From Candidatus Babelota bacterium (GTDB lineage: Bacteria; Babelota; Babeliae; Babelales; RVW-14): DNA of 35,681 bases. The notes beneath the pieces were generated by a model. The model searched no databases. It saw only the letters and a program-made list of their open reading frames with translations, and was not told where the DNA came from. The DNA lies in NCBI GenBank assembly GCA_013289515.1, contig JABCZU010000016.1, forward strand, positions 1-35,681, given 5' to 3'. Position numbers and translations under genes: made by a program. Numbering within the stretch: the first letter of the stretch is position 1; each line of letters begins with the position of its first letter. Below, piece by piece: positions 15,819 to 23,023 of the stretch.

Positions 15819-15847
15819 GCCCTCAGGGTTTTCTAAACCCTGGGGGC
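15819..15847 (-). terminator. Hairpin terminator of the exported-protein cluster
   Basis: GCCCTCAGGGTTT (15819-15831) pairs with 15835-15847 with one mismatch and a 3-base loop. On the minus strand it follows the beta-helix gene by 15 bases. The T tract is weak, so confidence is moderate. Confidence 0.6.
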
Positions 15848-15862
15848 TTATTAGCATTATAA

Positions 15863-17326
15863 CTATGCTGAGATATTTTCAGCAGCCTTAGATGCAGCAC
15901 CTGGAGAACTGTTGTTTGTTATGCCAGCGCTATAATTTGCTGTGGCATTGCCGTAGGCAGTATTAAAAAAGCTTTGGTTGTTTGTACCAAGGTCATCAAT
16001 ACCATAGACAGCATTATTATAGACCTGATTGCCTTGTATAATGTTTTTTGATGAATCTGATGCAATGCCAATCCCATTACCACGTGGGAGCAAGCTTGAA
16101 CGAATAATAGCAGAGCCATTGTTACTTATTGCATTATTAATGATAAGATTGGATACGCTTGTCTCTCCAACAAAAATCCCGTTGGTCCCATTATTAACGA
16201 CAACATTATCTCTAACGGTGCAAGCACCTGTCCCTGCAAGGAAAATGCCATCTTTCTGGGCACCGGTAACAAGACAATTTTCGATCAGGATGTTCTGTGA
16301 TCCGGCACTACCACCTGGTCCCGTGTCTGGATAAATGCCATCCGTTGCAGGCCCCTGGATGACACATTGACGAATGATAACATTGGTGGCAATAGTTCCA
16401 TTGCCCAATCCAGGGTTGCTGATATGGATACCGGAAAGATCGGCTGCCGGATCCTGTCCTGTATTATCAATATCAATCACACACGATTCAACCAAGAAAC
16501 CGGAACCATGATAAATACCAAGACCCTCTGGCGCTTTATTGGTGGATTTATTTACGATGGTGCAGTTCTTTATTATAACATCATTACAAACTTGGGTAGG
16601 CGCCGCATCACCAAATTGAACCAGATTTGCTTTTGTAGCCTCGCCAGCAATATTGGTGAATGAGCATGTATCGACAAGCATGCCATCCATTTGCTGAACT
16701 AAAAGATTGGAAAGTTTTGCGCTAGGGAACGCACTATTACTTACACTGCAATCTTTGTTGCTACCACTAAATGTAAGGCCATAGGCACTCGCATCAAATG
16801 TACAACTATCAAATGCAATAGTGGTTGAGCTCCTTACAAGAGCGCTAGCATCAGCAGCGGTAAAAAACTCTGACCCTTGAACTTTAATATCACGAGAGCT
16901 TTCGATCAGGAGCCCATTTTTGTGATTGATGGTGAAAATGTTTTTAATAAGCCCTTTTTGTGCATTTTCAATATGAATGCCAAAACCGGTTTGAGGACCT
17001 GTGCTCAGATTTTTAATAAAATCATTTGCAATAACAAACTCCGAAGCACCTCTTACTAAAATGCCGGTGGCATTAGGATTAGAAAGAGAAATTGAAAACT
17101 GCAGCGTCAATTTTACATTATTTGCCGCCACGGTAATTGCTGAACCTGAGCCATTGTACGTGATATTCCCCGCTAATTCGTATTCTCCAGGCTGTGAAAT
17201 GGTGATCGGGATCTGAGCCTGAGAAATCATGATTGGGGTATTTCCATTCAAGGATGTATGCGCAAAGACTGCGAGTACATAGCATGATAAGAGTGATGAA
17301 AAGCTGAAACGAATATTATAATTCAT
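15863..17326 (-). CDS. Exported right-handed parallel beta-helix protein
   Basis: A 487-residue protein with signal peptide MNYNIRFSFSSLLSCYVLAVFAHTSLNG. After ITISQPGEYELAGNITY (the usual entry to a NosD/pectate-lyase-like helix) come about 15 coils of 20-25 residues rich in I-x-N-x-x-I/V patterns, such as GFGIHIENAQKGLIKNIF, NVIIRQCVIQGPATDGIYP and NGIFVGETSVSNLIINNAI. This is a right-handed parallel beta-helix of the Beta_helix/NosD type. No polysaccharide lyase or hydrolase active site is obvious, so it may bind or cleave glycans. The ATG at 17326 has AAAGGAA about 6 bases upstream. It is last in the minus-strand cluster, 112 bases after the methyltransferase fusion gene, and is followed by a hairpin terminator. 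Confidence 0.85.
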   Translation of the reverse strand: MNYNIRFSFSSLLSCYVLAVFAHTSLNGNTPIMISQAQIPITISQPGEYELAGNITYNGSGSAITVAANNVKLTLQFSISLSNPNATGILVRGASEFVIANDFIKNLSTGPQTGFGIHIENAQKGLIKNIFTINHKNGLLIESSRDIKVQGSEFFTAADASALVRSSTTIAFDSCTFDASAYGLTFSGSNKDCSVSNSAFPSAKLSNLLVQQMDGMLVDTCSFTNIAGEATKANLVQFGDAAPTQVCNDVIIKNCTIVNKSTNKAPEGLGIYHGSGFLVESCVIDIDNTGQDPAADLSGIHISNPGLGNGTIATNVIIRQCVIQGPATDGIYPDTGPGGSAGSQNILIENCLVTGAQKDGIFLAGTGACTVRDNVVVNNGTNGIFVGETSVSNLIINNAISNNGSAIIRSSLLPRGNGIGIASDSSKNIIQGNQVYNNAVYGIDDLGTNNQSFFNTAYGNATANYSAGITNNSSPGAASKAAENISA

Positions 17327-17438
17327 TGAAGGTTCCTTTCTAGATTTTTGGAAGAAGTAAAAGTGCACCGTCAAAAATTAAAAGATCTGTATAATGAAAG
17401 TCAAGAATGTTTTTATAAGCCGAAAAAGTATTGTCGAT

Positions 17439-19100
17439 TTATGGGGCAATGGTAAGCCAATAGGGAATCCATGCCACACTGTTGCCGACGTATATTTTTA
17501 TAAATCCGGTATTATTGCCGCTGTTGGCATTGGTAGACTTAACTGCCAATGTACCACTACCCTGTGCGGTATCCACAGCGTTCGTAATGCTGATTTGTTC
17601 TGCAACACCCGCACCAAAGTCTCCATCTGTAAATAGTTTACCAGTAACCGTACCTGCTCTGACGGTGGCACCTGATACCTCTCCATTTGATGTGCCAATA
17701 TTTCCCCCTACCGTAAGAATATTACCGGTGATTGAAAGGTAATCGCCCAGTACAACGGCGTCCTGATTGGCAGTGAGCGTTCCGTTTGCAGTAAGCGTTC
17801 CATGTATGGTAGCATTCTTGTTAACTGACAATGTTCCATCCATAGCGGTATTTCCTACAACCGTCATATTCTTTTTAATGGTCACATTCTGAGGAAATGT
17901 CGTAAGTGTTCCACTTGAAGGTACGATAGTATTTGCAAATACTGTTGAGCCTGCTCGCGTTGTATCAGTTTCTTGCATATTGGAGCTGTCTTCTTTTATG
18001 TGCATGTCACGTTCTTCAACAATATCTACCGACCTACCTTTGGCTAAAAATTGTGCCAAACAGGCTTCATAATTATGCATATATTCAGGAGCATTATTAT
18101 CTTCCCAATCAATAAGTTCAAGGTTGTTGCCTTGTATTACCATATTCCACGGTAAAAAATCAGGGTGTGGCTGGACAGCCAGCCGTTTGATCTCCTGATA
18201 AATTCTCTCCTTTGCGGGGTACACGCCATTCAAATGTTTAAAAGTCCAGAGGTTAATGCCATTCTTCCACTGAATGGTTTTATTAACACGCGGCTTGTAG
18301 AGTGTTTTTTCTTGAAACGTACTATTGATGGCATAGAAACGTTCATTAGGAGAACCCCACGTTGGCTTGAGCAGCACATTTTTGTTCATGTGGAATAAAT
18401 AGACATTTGAGTATTTTTGATTGGGACCAGGTAAGCCGGGGCGCCCATAGCGCGGCACCTTGGCGATAACTTTGCCATTTTTATGCTGCGAAAGGTATGC
18501 CTCAATGAGCGGTAGATATTCTTTGTTGGCCGCGGTATGACAACCAGGTGGTGGTGTTTCGATAAGTACATGGTCGCCAAGCGTAAGCAGGTAATCAATA
18601 GCCTCTTTCCATTTGTCCTTTAGCTGGTGCACAACATTAAAGGCAATGACCACATCGAAGTGTTCGCACTCCCCAAGTTCTTTTAAGTGTTGGGGCGTAA
18701 TAAATGTTTCTAGCGCGATTAGATTACTAAGATTTTTGTTTAACTGGCATATTTTTGGCAGCAGTAATGTTGAATCGCCCTCTATCATGACGCAGGATGA
18801 GTGTTTATAGTTAGACGCTGCTGTAATAGAAAAGTAGCCCTCAGAGGCGCCAACATCGAGCATGGTAAAGGGCCGTTTATAGTTATCAAGTATTGCTGCA
18901 ATATAAGGCCATCTGATTTCGCAATCCTTTACCCCCTCTTTGATAACCTTGCCATCAACAAGAATATCTTGATACACCTCTTTTCTGACGACTGAAAGAA
19001 ACTGGTCGATCTCTGCCTGTGGTGTTTGTGCTGTGGCTTGAATGCTGGTGGCTTGCAGATATGAACAGCAGAATAAAGCGATTATCAATAGTGTTTTCAT
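17439..19100 (-). CDS. Exported methyltransferase / kinase-like / beta-repeat fusion protein
   Basis: A 553-residue protein with four parts. Residues 1-22 are a signal peptide (MKTLLIIALFCCSYLQATS). Residues about 30-240 are a class I SAM methyltransferase with motif I LDVGASEGYF (81-90), the acidic residue of CVMIEGD (103-109) and FDVVIAFNVVHQL (148-160). Residues about 240-350 end with HPDFLPWNMV (312-321) and LIDWED (329-334), which match the catalytic loop and metal-binding motif of choline/aminoglycoside kinase-like proteins; the ATP-binding N-lobe is not obvious. Residues about 385-553 are Gly/Thr/Asn/Val repeats (GTLSVNKNATIHGTLTANG) like phage tail-fibre or beta-solenoid stalks, ending YVGNSVAWIPYW. 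The ATG at 19100 has AGAGGGG upstream. It lies 35 bases after the LRR gene. The target is unknown. Confidence 0.75.
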   Translation of the reverse strand: MKTLLIIALFCCSYLQATSIQATAQTPQAEIDQFLSVVRKEVYQDILVDGKVIKEGVKDCEIRWPYIAAILDNYKRPFTMLDVGASEGYFSITAASNYKHSSCVMIEGDSTLLLPKICQLNKNLSNLIALETFITPQHLKELGECEHFDVVIAFNVVHQLKDKWKEAIDYLLTLGDHVLIETPPPGCHTAANKEYLPLIEAYLSQHKNGKVIAKVPRYGRPGLPGPNQKYSNVYLFHMNKNVLLKPTWGSPNERFYAINSTFQEKTLYKPRVNKTIQWKNGINLWTFKHLNGVYPAKERIYQEIKRLAVQPHPDFLPWNMVIQGNNLELIDWEDNNAPEYMHNYEACLAQFLAKGRSVDIVEERDMHIKEDSSNMQETDTTRAGSTVFANTIVPSSGTLTTFPQNVTIKKNMTVVGNTAMDGTLSVNKNATIHGTLTANGTLTANQDAVVLGDYLSITGNILTVGGNIGTSNGEVSGATVRAGTVTGKLFTDGDFGAGVAEQISITNAVDTAQGSGTLAVKSTNANSGNNTGFIKIYVGNSVAWIPYWLTIAP

Positions 19101-19122
19101 ATGATTGCCCCTCTTAGTTTCC

Positions 19123-19155
19123 CCTGGATCCCGGATCAAGTCCGGGACGACGTCC
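19123..19155. repeat. Palindromic repeat between and into the LRR gene end
   Basis: CCTGGATCCCGGATCAAGTC continues with CGGGACGACGTCC. CCCGGA and TCCGGG form the stem around TCAAG. It shares its ends with the copy at 446-480. The LRR gene stop (19136-19138) lies inside it. Confidence 0.75.
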
Positions 19156-20161
19156 GTAGAAAATACTTTAAATTTTTTATACTTGCTGATCCTTTGGCCT
19201 CCACATCTACACTATCACTCAGATTATTATATGAAAAATCAAGAACTTGAAGGCTATCCAGGCCTTTATTCCAACCTTTCTCTAGCACTTGAATCACATT
19301 ATTTCTTAGATACAAAAGGTGCATACAGCACAAATCACTAAAAATGTTGGCCGGCAGCTTTGTAATCGCGTTGTTATACAGATACATTAACCTTAGGTTG
19401 CCCAGCCCCGCAAAGCAGTTAGGCTGCAGCTGCCGTATCGCATTATTGTGCAAATAAAGAGCCAGCAGGCATGGGCATCGCGCAAAGGCACATGATGGAA
19501 CCTCACTAATAATATTGTTATTAAGAAAGAGCATCTCAAGGTTATCTAAACATCCGTACTTCATAGGCTTTATCAATGTAATTCTATTAAAACCAACATT
19601 AAGAATATAGAGCATGGGAAATTGCGCACAGTGTTGCAGATCAAGGATATTAAGCTTGTTGTAAGCACAATGCAATTCCCGTAGATTGGTAAGCCCCCCT
19701 AAACAGGCAAATGATGACAGTTGGTTGTTGTTAAAAAAAATGATTTCAAGGTTGCCAAAATTTTTAAAAATACCGTGTGGAACGTGCTTTATGCGGTTGT
19801 GGGCAAGATTAAGAACTACAAGCTTCTGCACTCCGTCCACACCACCCAGTCCTGAAATATCCTCAAGATTATTATTGTTCAGCCATAGTTGCGTCAGCTT
19901 AGGAAAATTCTTTAATATGCATCCCTTAAGCGAGCTAATCTGGTTGTGTGATAGGTCAATCAACGTAATTGTCTGAGCCTGAGGAGTATTTTCTAGACCC
20001 TCTAAACTCTGCAATCCTTTGTACGCCAGCTGCAAGGTGCCATCGCCCAAAAAACAGTCCCTAATTGCTCCAGAGTCAATAAGGGACTGTACATTGTTGT
20101 CAGCAAAAGCATGCGTAGACAATAGGATAAAGAAAAATAATGCACGTAATATAGCGCGCAT
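19136..20161 (-). CDS. Exported leucine-rich-repeat protein
   Basis: A 341-residue protein with a Sec signal peptide (MRAILRALFFFILLSTHAFA). At least nine leucine-rich repeats of about 22-24 residues follow with the pattern LxxLxLxxNxI, for example LTQLWLNNNNLEDI, LEMLFLNNNIISEV and LRLMYLYNNAITKLPANIF. The repeats resemble the eukaryote-like LRR class and have no enzymatic domain, so a protein-binding role outside the cytoplasm is likely. The ATG overlaps the glycosyltransferase stop by one base (TAATG), showing coupled translation. The last six residues (RTSSRT) and the stop are encoded by the palindromic repeat at 19123-19155, so the native C-terminus has been replaced. Confidence 0.88.
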   Translation of the reverse strand: MRAILRALFFFILLSTHAFADNNVQSLIDSGAIRDCFLGDGTLQLAYKGLQSLEGLENTPQAQTITLIDLSHNQISSLKGCILKNFPKLTQLWLNNNNLEDISGLGGVDGVQKLVVLNLAHNRIKHVPHGIFKNFGNLEIIFFNNNQLSSFACLGGLTNLRELHCAYNKLNILDLQHCAQFPMLYILNVGFNRITLIKPMKYGCLDNLEMLFLNNNIISEVPSCAFARCPCLLALYLHNNAIRQLQPNCFAGLGNLRLMYLYNNAITKLPANIFSDLCCMHLLYLRNNVIQVLEKGWNKGLDSLQVLDFSYNNLSDSVDVEAKGSASIKNLKYFLRTSSRT

Positions 20162-21669
20162 TATTTACCCAGTAAATACTGGTACTTTTCATACAAAGCT
20201 TTTGAATTGGTCATGAGAAAGTTATTGCGAATGGTGTTTTCTACGCCAAAAACAACCGTCTTTGGCTTTACCAGGTTAACATATTTTTTGCTCAGATGTT
20301 CACATAAGTACTGCTTAACCCATGCCCTTCCTTGGGCCGCCTGGTTAAGGTAATAAGTATAATTTTGGTAGACATCACGCATTGCAGCGCGCGCATCCTG
20401 CAGAGTGCAATCAAATTGATAGCCCAGACGTCCCGATCTGAATGGCAGGTTGATATCATCTGCCATGTTGTCTTGATCAACCGCAATGCGCATGAATCGA
20501 TTAATTTCACAGCCATGATCACTGCCATAATGACAATCATACAGGCCTGGTATTGGAATATTTGATGGCACAACGCGAACAAAGCCTGAGTTACAAATGG
20601 TTATTTGTGCTGTGTTGTTAGTTAATATGCACGGCATGCCACAGGCCAGCGCCTCACGTGGGGATATAGAGAAACCTTCTCCCAGTGATAAAAAGGTATA
20701 ACAGTCCAGTGATTGGTAGAATGCCAAATACTCATCCCACGTATACGGCTTAACAATCAATTCTACATTAGTAAGATTGTATTTTTTAATGGTATCTGCA
20801 AGGGCACCAATAATTTCTCCTTCGCCAAATCGACCATGGAGCCTGAGTTTCACATCAGGGCTATTGCCAAATTCTGCAGCAAACGCCTCAAGTACTCTGA
20901 TGTGATTTTTTCTTGGCCAAAAACCGCCTGAAAGCCCAAACACAAATGGCTTATGAGAGGTTGCTGGTCGCTGGATTTTCAAAAAGTCATGCAACATAAG
21001 CGGAAGTGGCAACACAAAAATTGGTATTGTTACGCCACATTTTTTATACACATCAACAAAAAATGGATCCGGTACAACGGCCATATCAAATTTTTGATTT
21101 AAAATAGCCGCCCAATTACAAGGAATCTCTGTCGCTTCAAACATCGTATACGCAATTTTAATAAGACTATCGGGCATCTTGCTATAAAGATTAAGCTCCT
21201 GATCTGCAATAATATCAGTCAAAATCGCAATGGCCCCAATATCTGCCTTATTGGCTGGATTCAAACGTGGTAGACCAAGCTGGGCATCCTCGAGCTCAGG
21301 TGGAAAATTCCTCGTGCTTAAAAAGTTCATCTTTACCTGATCCCCAAAGCATTGCTTAAAAAGGATGGGGTGCCTACCAATACCATCGGCAAAATTAACA
21401 AAACCAACCAGGGTGACATCAAAATTATATTGGGGGGCTGTATGGTGTGAAAGATGAAAAACATCCTGAACAAACTCCACCACATCATTAAAACTCTCAG
21501 TGATGGCTGTTTCAAATGATTGCCAACTCTTGGTCAAGAGTTGGAGATATCCTTGCTGGTTGCTATGCCCAGGCTCTGCTTGCTGAACACTGGCTACAGA
21601 TGGTAATGGTACCATGATGGCTATAGAAAGAATAAATACACTGCGTAACGATAACGATAACATGTTCAT
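20161..21669 (-). CDS. Exported GT4-type glycosyltransferase
   Basis: A 502-residue protein that begins with a signal peptide or N-terminal anchor, MNMLSLSLRSVFILSIAIMV, then PLPSVAS. The C-terminal half is a GT-B fold glycosyltransferase of the family 4 type: VFGLSGGFWPRKNHIRVLEA (sugar-nucleotide domain entry), KLRLHGRFGEGE, and the acidic motif SLGEGFSISPREALACGMPC, equivalent to the E-x7-E donor site. It would transfer a sugar from an activated donor, acceptor unknown. The N-terminal half binds the acceptor and includes FDVTLVGFVNFADGIGRHP. The ATG at 21669 has GGAGG 7 bases upstream; ATG 21675 is too close to that site and 21717 has no site. It heads the four-gene cluster and overlaps the LRR gene. 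Confidence 0.82.
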   Translation of the reverse strand: MNMLSLSLRSVFILSIAIMVPLPSVASVQQAEPGHSNQQGYLQLLTKSWQSFETAITESFNDVVEFVQDVFHLSHHTAPQYNFDVTLVGFVNFADGIGRHPILFKQCFGDQVKMNFLSTRNFPPELEDAQLGLPRLNPANKADIGAIAILTDIIADQELNLYSKMPDSLIKIAYTMFEATEIPCNWAAILNQKFDMAVVPDPFFVDVYKKCGVTIPIFVLPLPLMLHDFLKIQRPATSHKPFVFGLSGGFWPRKNHIRVLEAFAAEFGNSPDVKLRLHGRFGEGEIIGALADTIKKYNLTNVELIVKPYTWDEYLAFYQSLDCYTFLSLGEGFSISPREALACGMPCILTNNTAQITICNSGFVRVVPSNIPIPGLYDCHYGSDHGCEINRFMRIAVDQDNMADDINLPFRSGRLGYQFDCTLQDARAAMRDVYQNYTYYLNQAAQGRAWVKQYLCEHLSKKYVNLVKPKTVVFGVENTIRNNFLMTNSKALYEKYQYLLGK

Positions 21670-21832
21670 GTGCATGCCTCCCTGTAAGAATAGTGCTGAC
21701 GATATCATATTCCACATTTCTAGATATATGGGTCATAGTTTAAAGAATTATCTAAACTAAAAGCCAATAATTTTTGAAAATGATGAGGATTATAGCACTA
21801 GGCTGCGTTAAGATGGCAGCAATTGACGCATA

Positions 21833-21994
21833 CTAGCGCAACCGCTTAAGCATCTGTGCCATAAGCGAATCAGGCGCGATAACAAGACCAAGCCATCGGC
21901 AGGCAAAGGCAATGCATGCTAGAAATATAAACATAGAGGTGATGATAACGGCTATTAGAAAAAAGGTAGCCTTTAGTGCATAGCTAACCCACAC
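21833..21994 (-). CDS. Small single-span membrane protein, function unknown
   Basis: A 53-codon frame starts with GTG 3 bases after the stop of the lipoprotein gene. It encodes one strongly hydrophobic helix (ATFFLIAVIITSMFIFLACI) and a basic tail ending LMAQMLKRLR. AGAGG lies about 8 bases upstream of the GTG. The tight spacing and the helix-plus-basic-tail layout support a real gene coupled to its neighbour. I do not recognise a family. About 160 bases without a gene separate it from the glycosyltransferase start. Confidence 0.5.
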   Translation of the reverse strand: MWVSYALKATFFLIAVIITSMFIFLACIAFACRWLGLVIAPDSLMAQMLKRLR

Positions 21995-21997
21995 GGC

Positions 21998-22432
21998 CTA
22001 TGCCTCTTGTTGTATAAACAACGTAACTAGTGTTGGCTGGGCGGCCGCCTTTTGCGTACGAATTGCAATGCCACAGACCTTGGTTGGCTTGGAGCAGTAC
22101 AAAAAACCTTCTTGGGTGTCAGATAGATCCACTATATCCCAGCCATTGCGCTCCATCTCACGCTTATAAAAGGCGATAGTCGGCCCGATGGGGAGCATAC
22201 CACCATAACGGAAAGCATCGTGCATGCTAGAGCCGGTTGTGCTTGTTGAAGTGCTGAGAGCGGTAAAGGTGAGTGGTGTTGGGATGTCGAAGTGTTTTGT
22301 GCCGGTAAAACCGGTTGGCACACTGACATGTTTGGTGGTGTCGCTGGAAGCAACTTTTTTGCCACAGGCAGAAAATGATAATACCGTGCTAATGCCCAAA
22401 AGAACTTGCCAAAAAAGAGATGGTATTAGCAC
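21998..22432 (-). CDS. Probable small lipoprotein
   Basis: A 144-residue protein with a hydrophobic leader ending VLSFSACGKK, which reads as a lipobox-type site with Cys23 as the lipidated residue, although Phe at -3 is unusual. The mature part has a Ser/Thr-rich linker, then GGMLPIGPTIAFYKREMERNGWDIVDL and LYCSKPTKVCGIAIR, a pattern (FYxxEMxxxGW) seen in small envelope proteins of unknown function. The only in-frame start before the leader is GTG at 22432; it lacks a clear Shine-Dalgarno site and sits inside a 19-bp inverted repeat. TATAAT lies 4 bases upstream of that GTG, raising the possibility of a leaderless transcript. The gene follows rplS by 33 bases. Confidence 0.65.
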   Translation of the reverse strand: MLIPSLFWQVLLGISTVLSFSACGKKVASSDTTKHVSVPTGFTGTKHFDIPTPLTFTALSTSTSTTGSSMHDAFRYGGMLPIGPTIAFYKREMERNGWDIVDLSDTQEGFLYCSKPTKVCGIAIRTQKAAAQPTLVTLFIQQEA

Positions 22433-22440
22433 GGTATTAT
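22378..22440. repeat. 19-bp inverted repeat across the lipoprotein start
   Basis: Arms 22378-22396 and 22422-22440 pair at 18 of 19 positions around a 25-base loop. In minus-strand RNA the hairpin covers the GTG start and the signal-peptide codons of the lipoprotein gene, just after rplS. Confidence 0.75.
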
Positions 22441-22465
22441 ACTCAAATAGTTATGGAACAAAAGC

Positions 22466-22876
22466 TTAGGCAGCCAGCTTTTTAGCTGCAGCTGCATTAT
22501 CCTTTTGTTCTTTTGTAAGAATTCTTTCTTTAATCTTAGCAGCTTTACCAAGGCGCTCACGAACATAGAACAGTTTTGCTCTACGCACTTTACCAACTTT
22601 GATAACCTGGACATCTTTAAGCAACGGTGAGTGGTAAGGGAAAATCTTTTCAACACCAATGCCATTTGCACCAATACGACGCACGGTGAAGGTGGATGCT
22701 ACCCCGTTTTGGTGTGCAGCAATAACACTGCCCTCGAAAAGCTGTACACGTTCTTTATCGCCTTCTTTAATAAGTTGGCCAACGGAAATAGTATCACCAA
22801 CCTTGAAGGAAGGTAGTGTATGAGCGGTGATATCTATGTTTAAAATGGTTTCTCGTGTTAATGTACGAGCTTTCAT
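22466..22876 (-). CDS. rplS: 50S ribosomal protein L19
   Basis: A 136-residue protein matching L19: [57 protein letters not shown] and [25 protein letters not shown] are the conserved family blocks. It sits at the 30S-50S interface. The C-terminal tail (residues about 117-136, Lys/Ala-rich) extends beyond the common 115-residue length. It is the last conserved gene of the ffh-rpsP-khpA-trmD-rplS series. A gap of about 147 bases from trmD holds AT-rich DNA in which a separate rplS promoter is possible; I could not identify convincing boxes. GAGGATCC precedes the ATG. Confidence 0.95.
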   Translation of the reverse strand: MKARTLTRETILNIDITAHTLPSFKVGDTISVGQLIKEGDKERVQLFEGSVIAAHQNGVASTFTVRRIGANGIGVEKIFPYHSPLLKDVQVIKVGKVRRAKLFYVRERLGKAAKIKERILTKEQKDNAAAAKKLAA

Positions 22877-23023
22877 AAGGGATCCTCGTGTTTTGTTAAA
22901 GCGTGCTTGTATAATTTAATGACAAATTGTGTCGACAAAATCGCTGTTTTTTATAGTAAGGACAGCACCATAGTATAAAGTGGTTTGTTGATATTGACAA
23001 TAACTTTTTTCACCTTTGCATCC

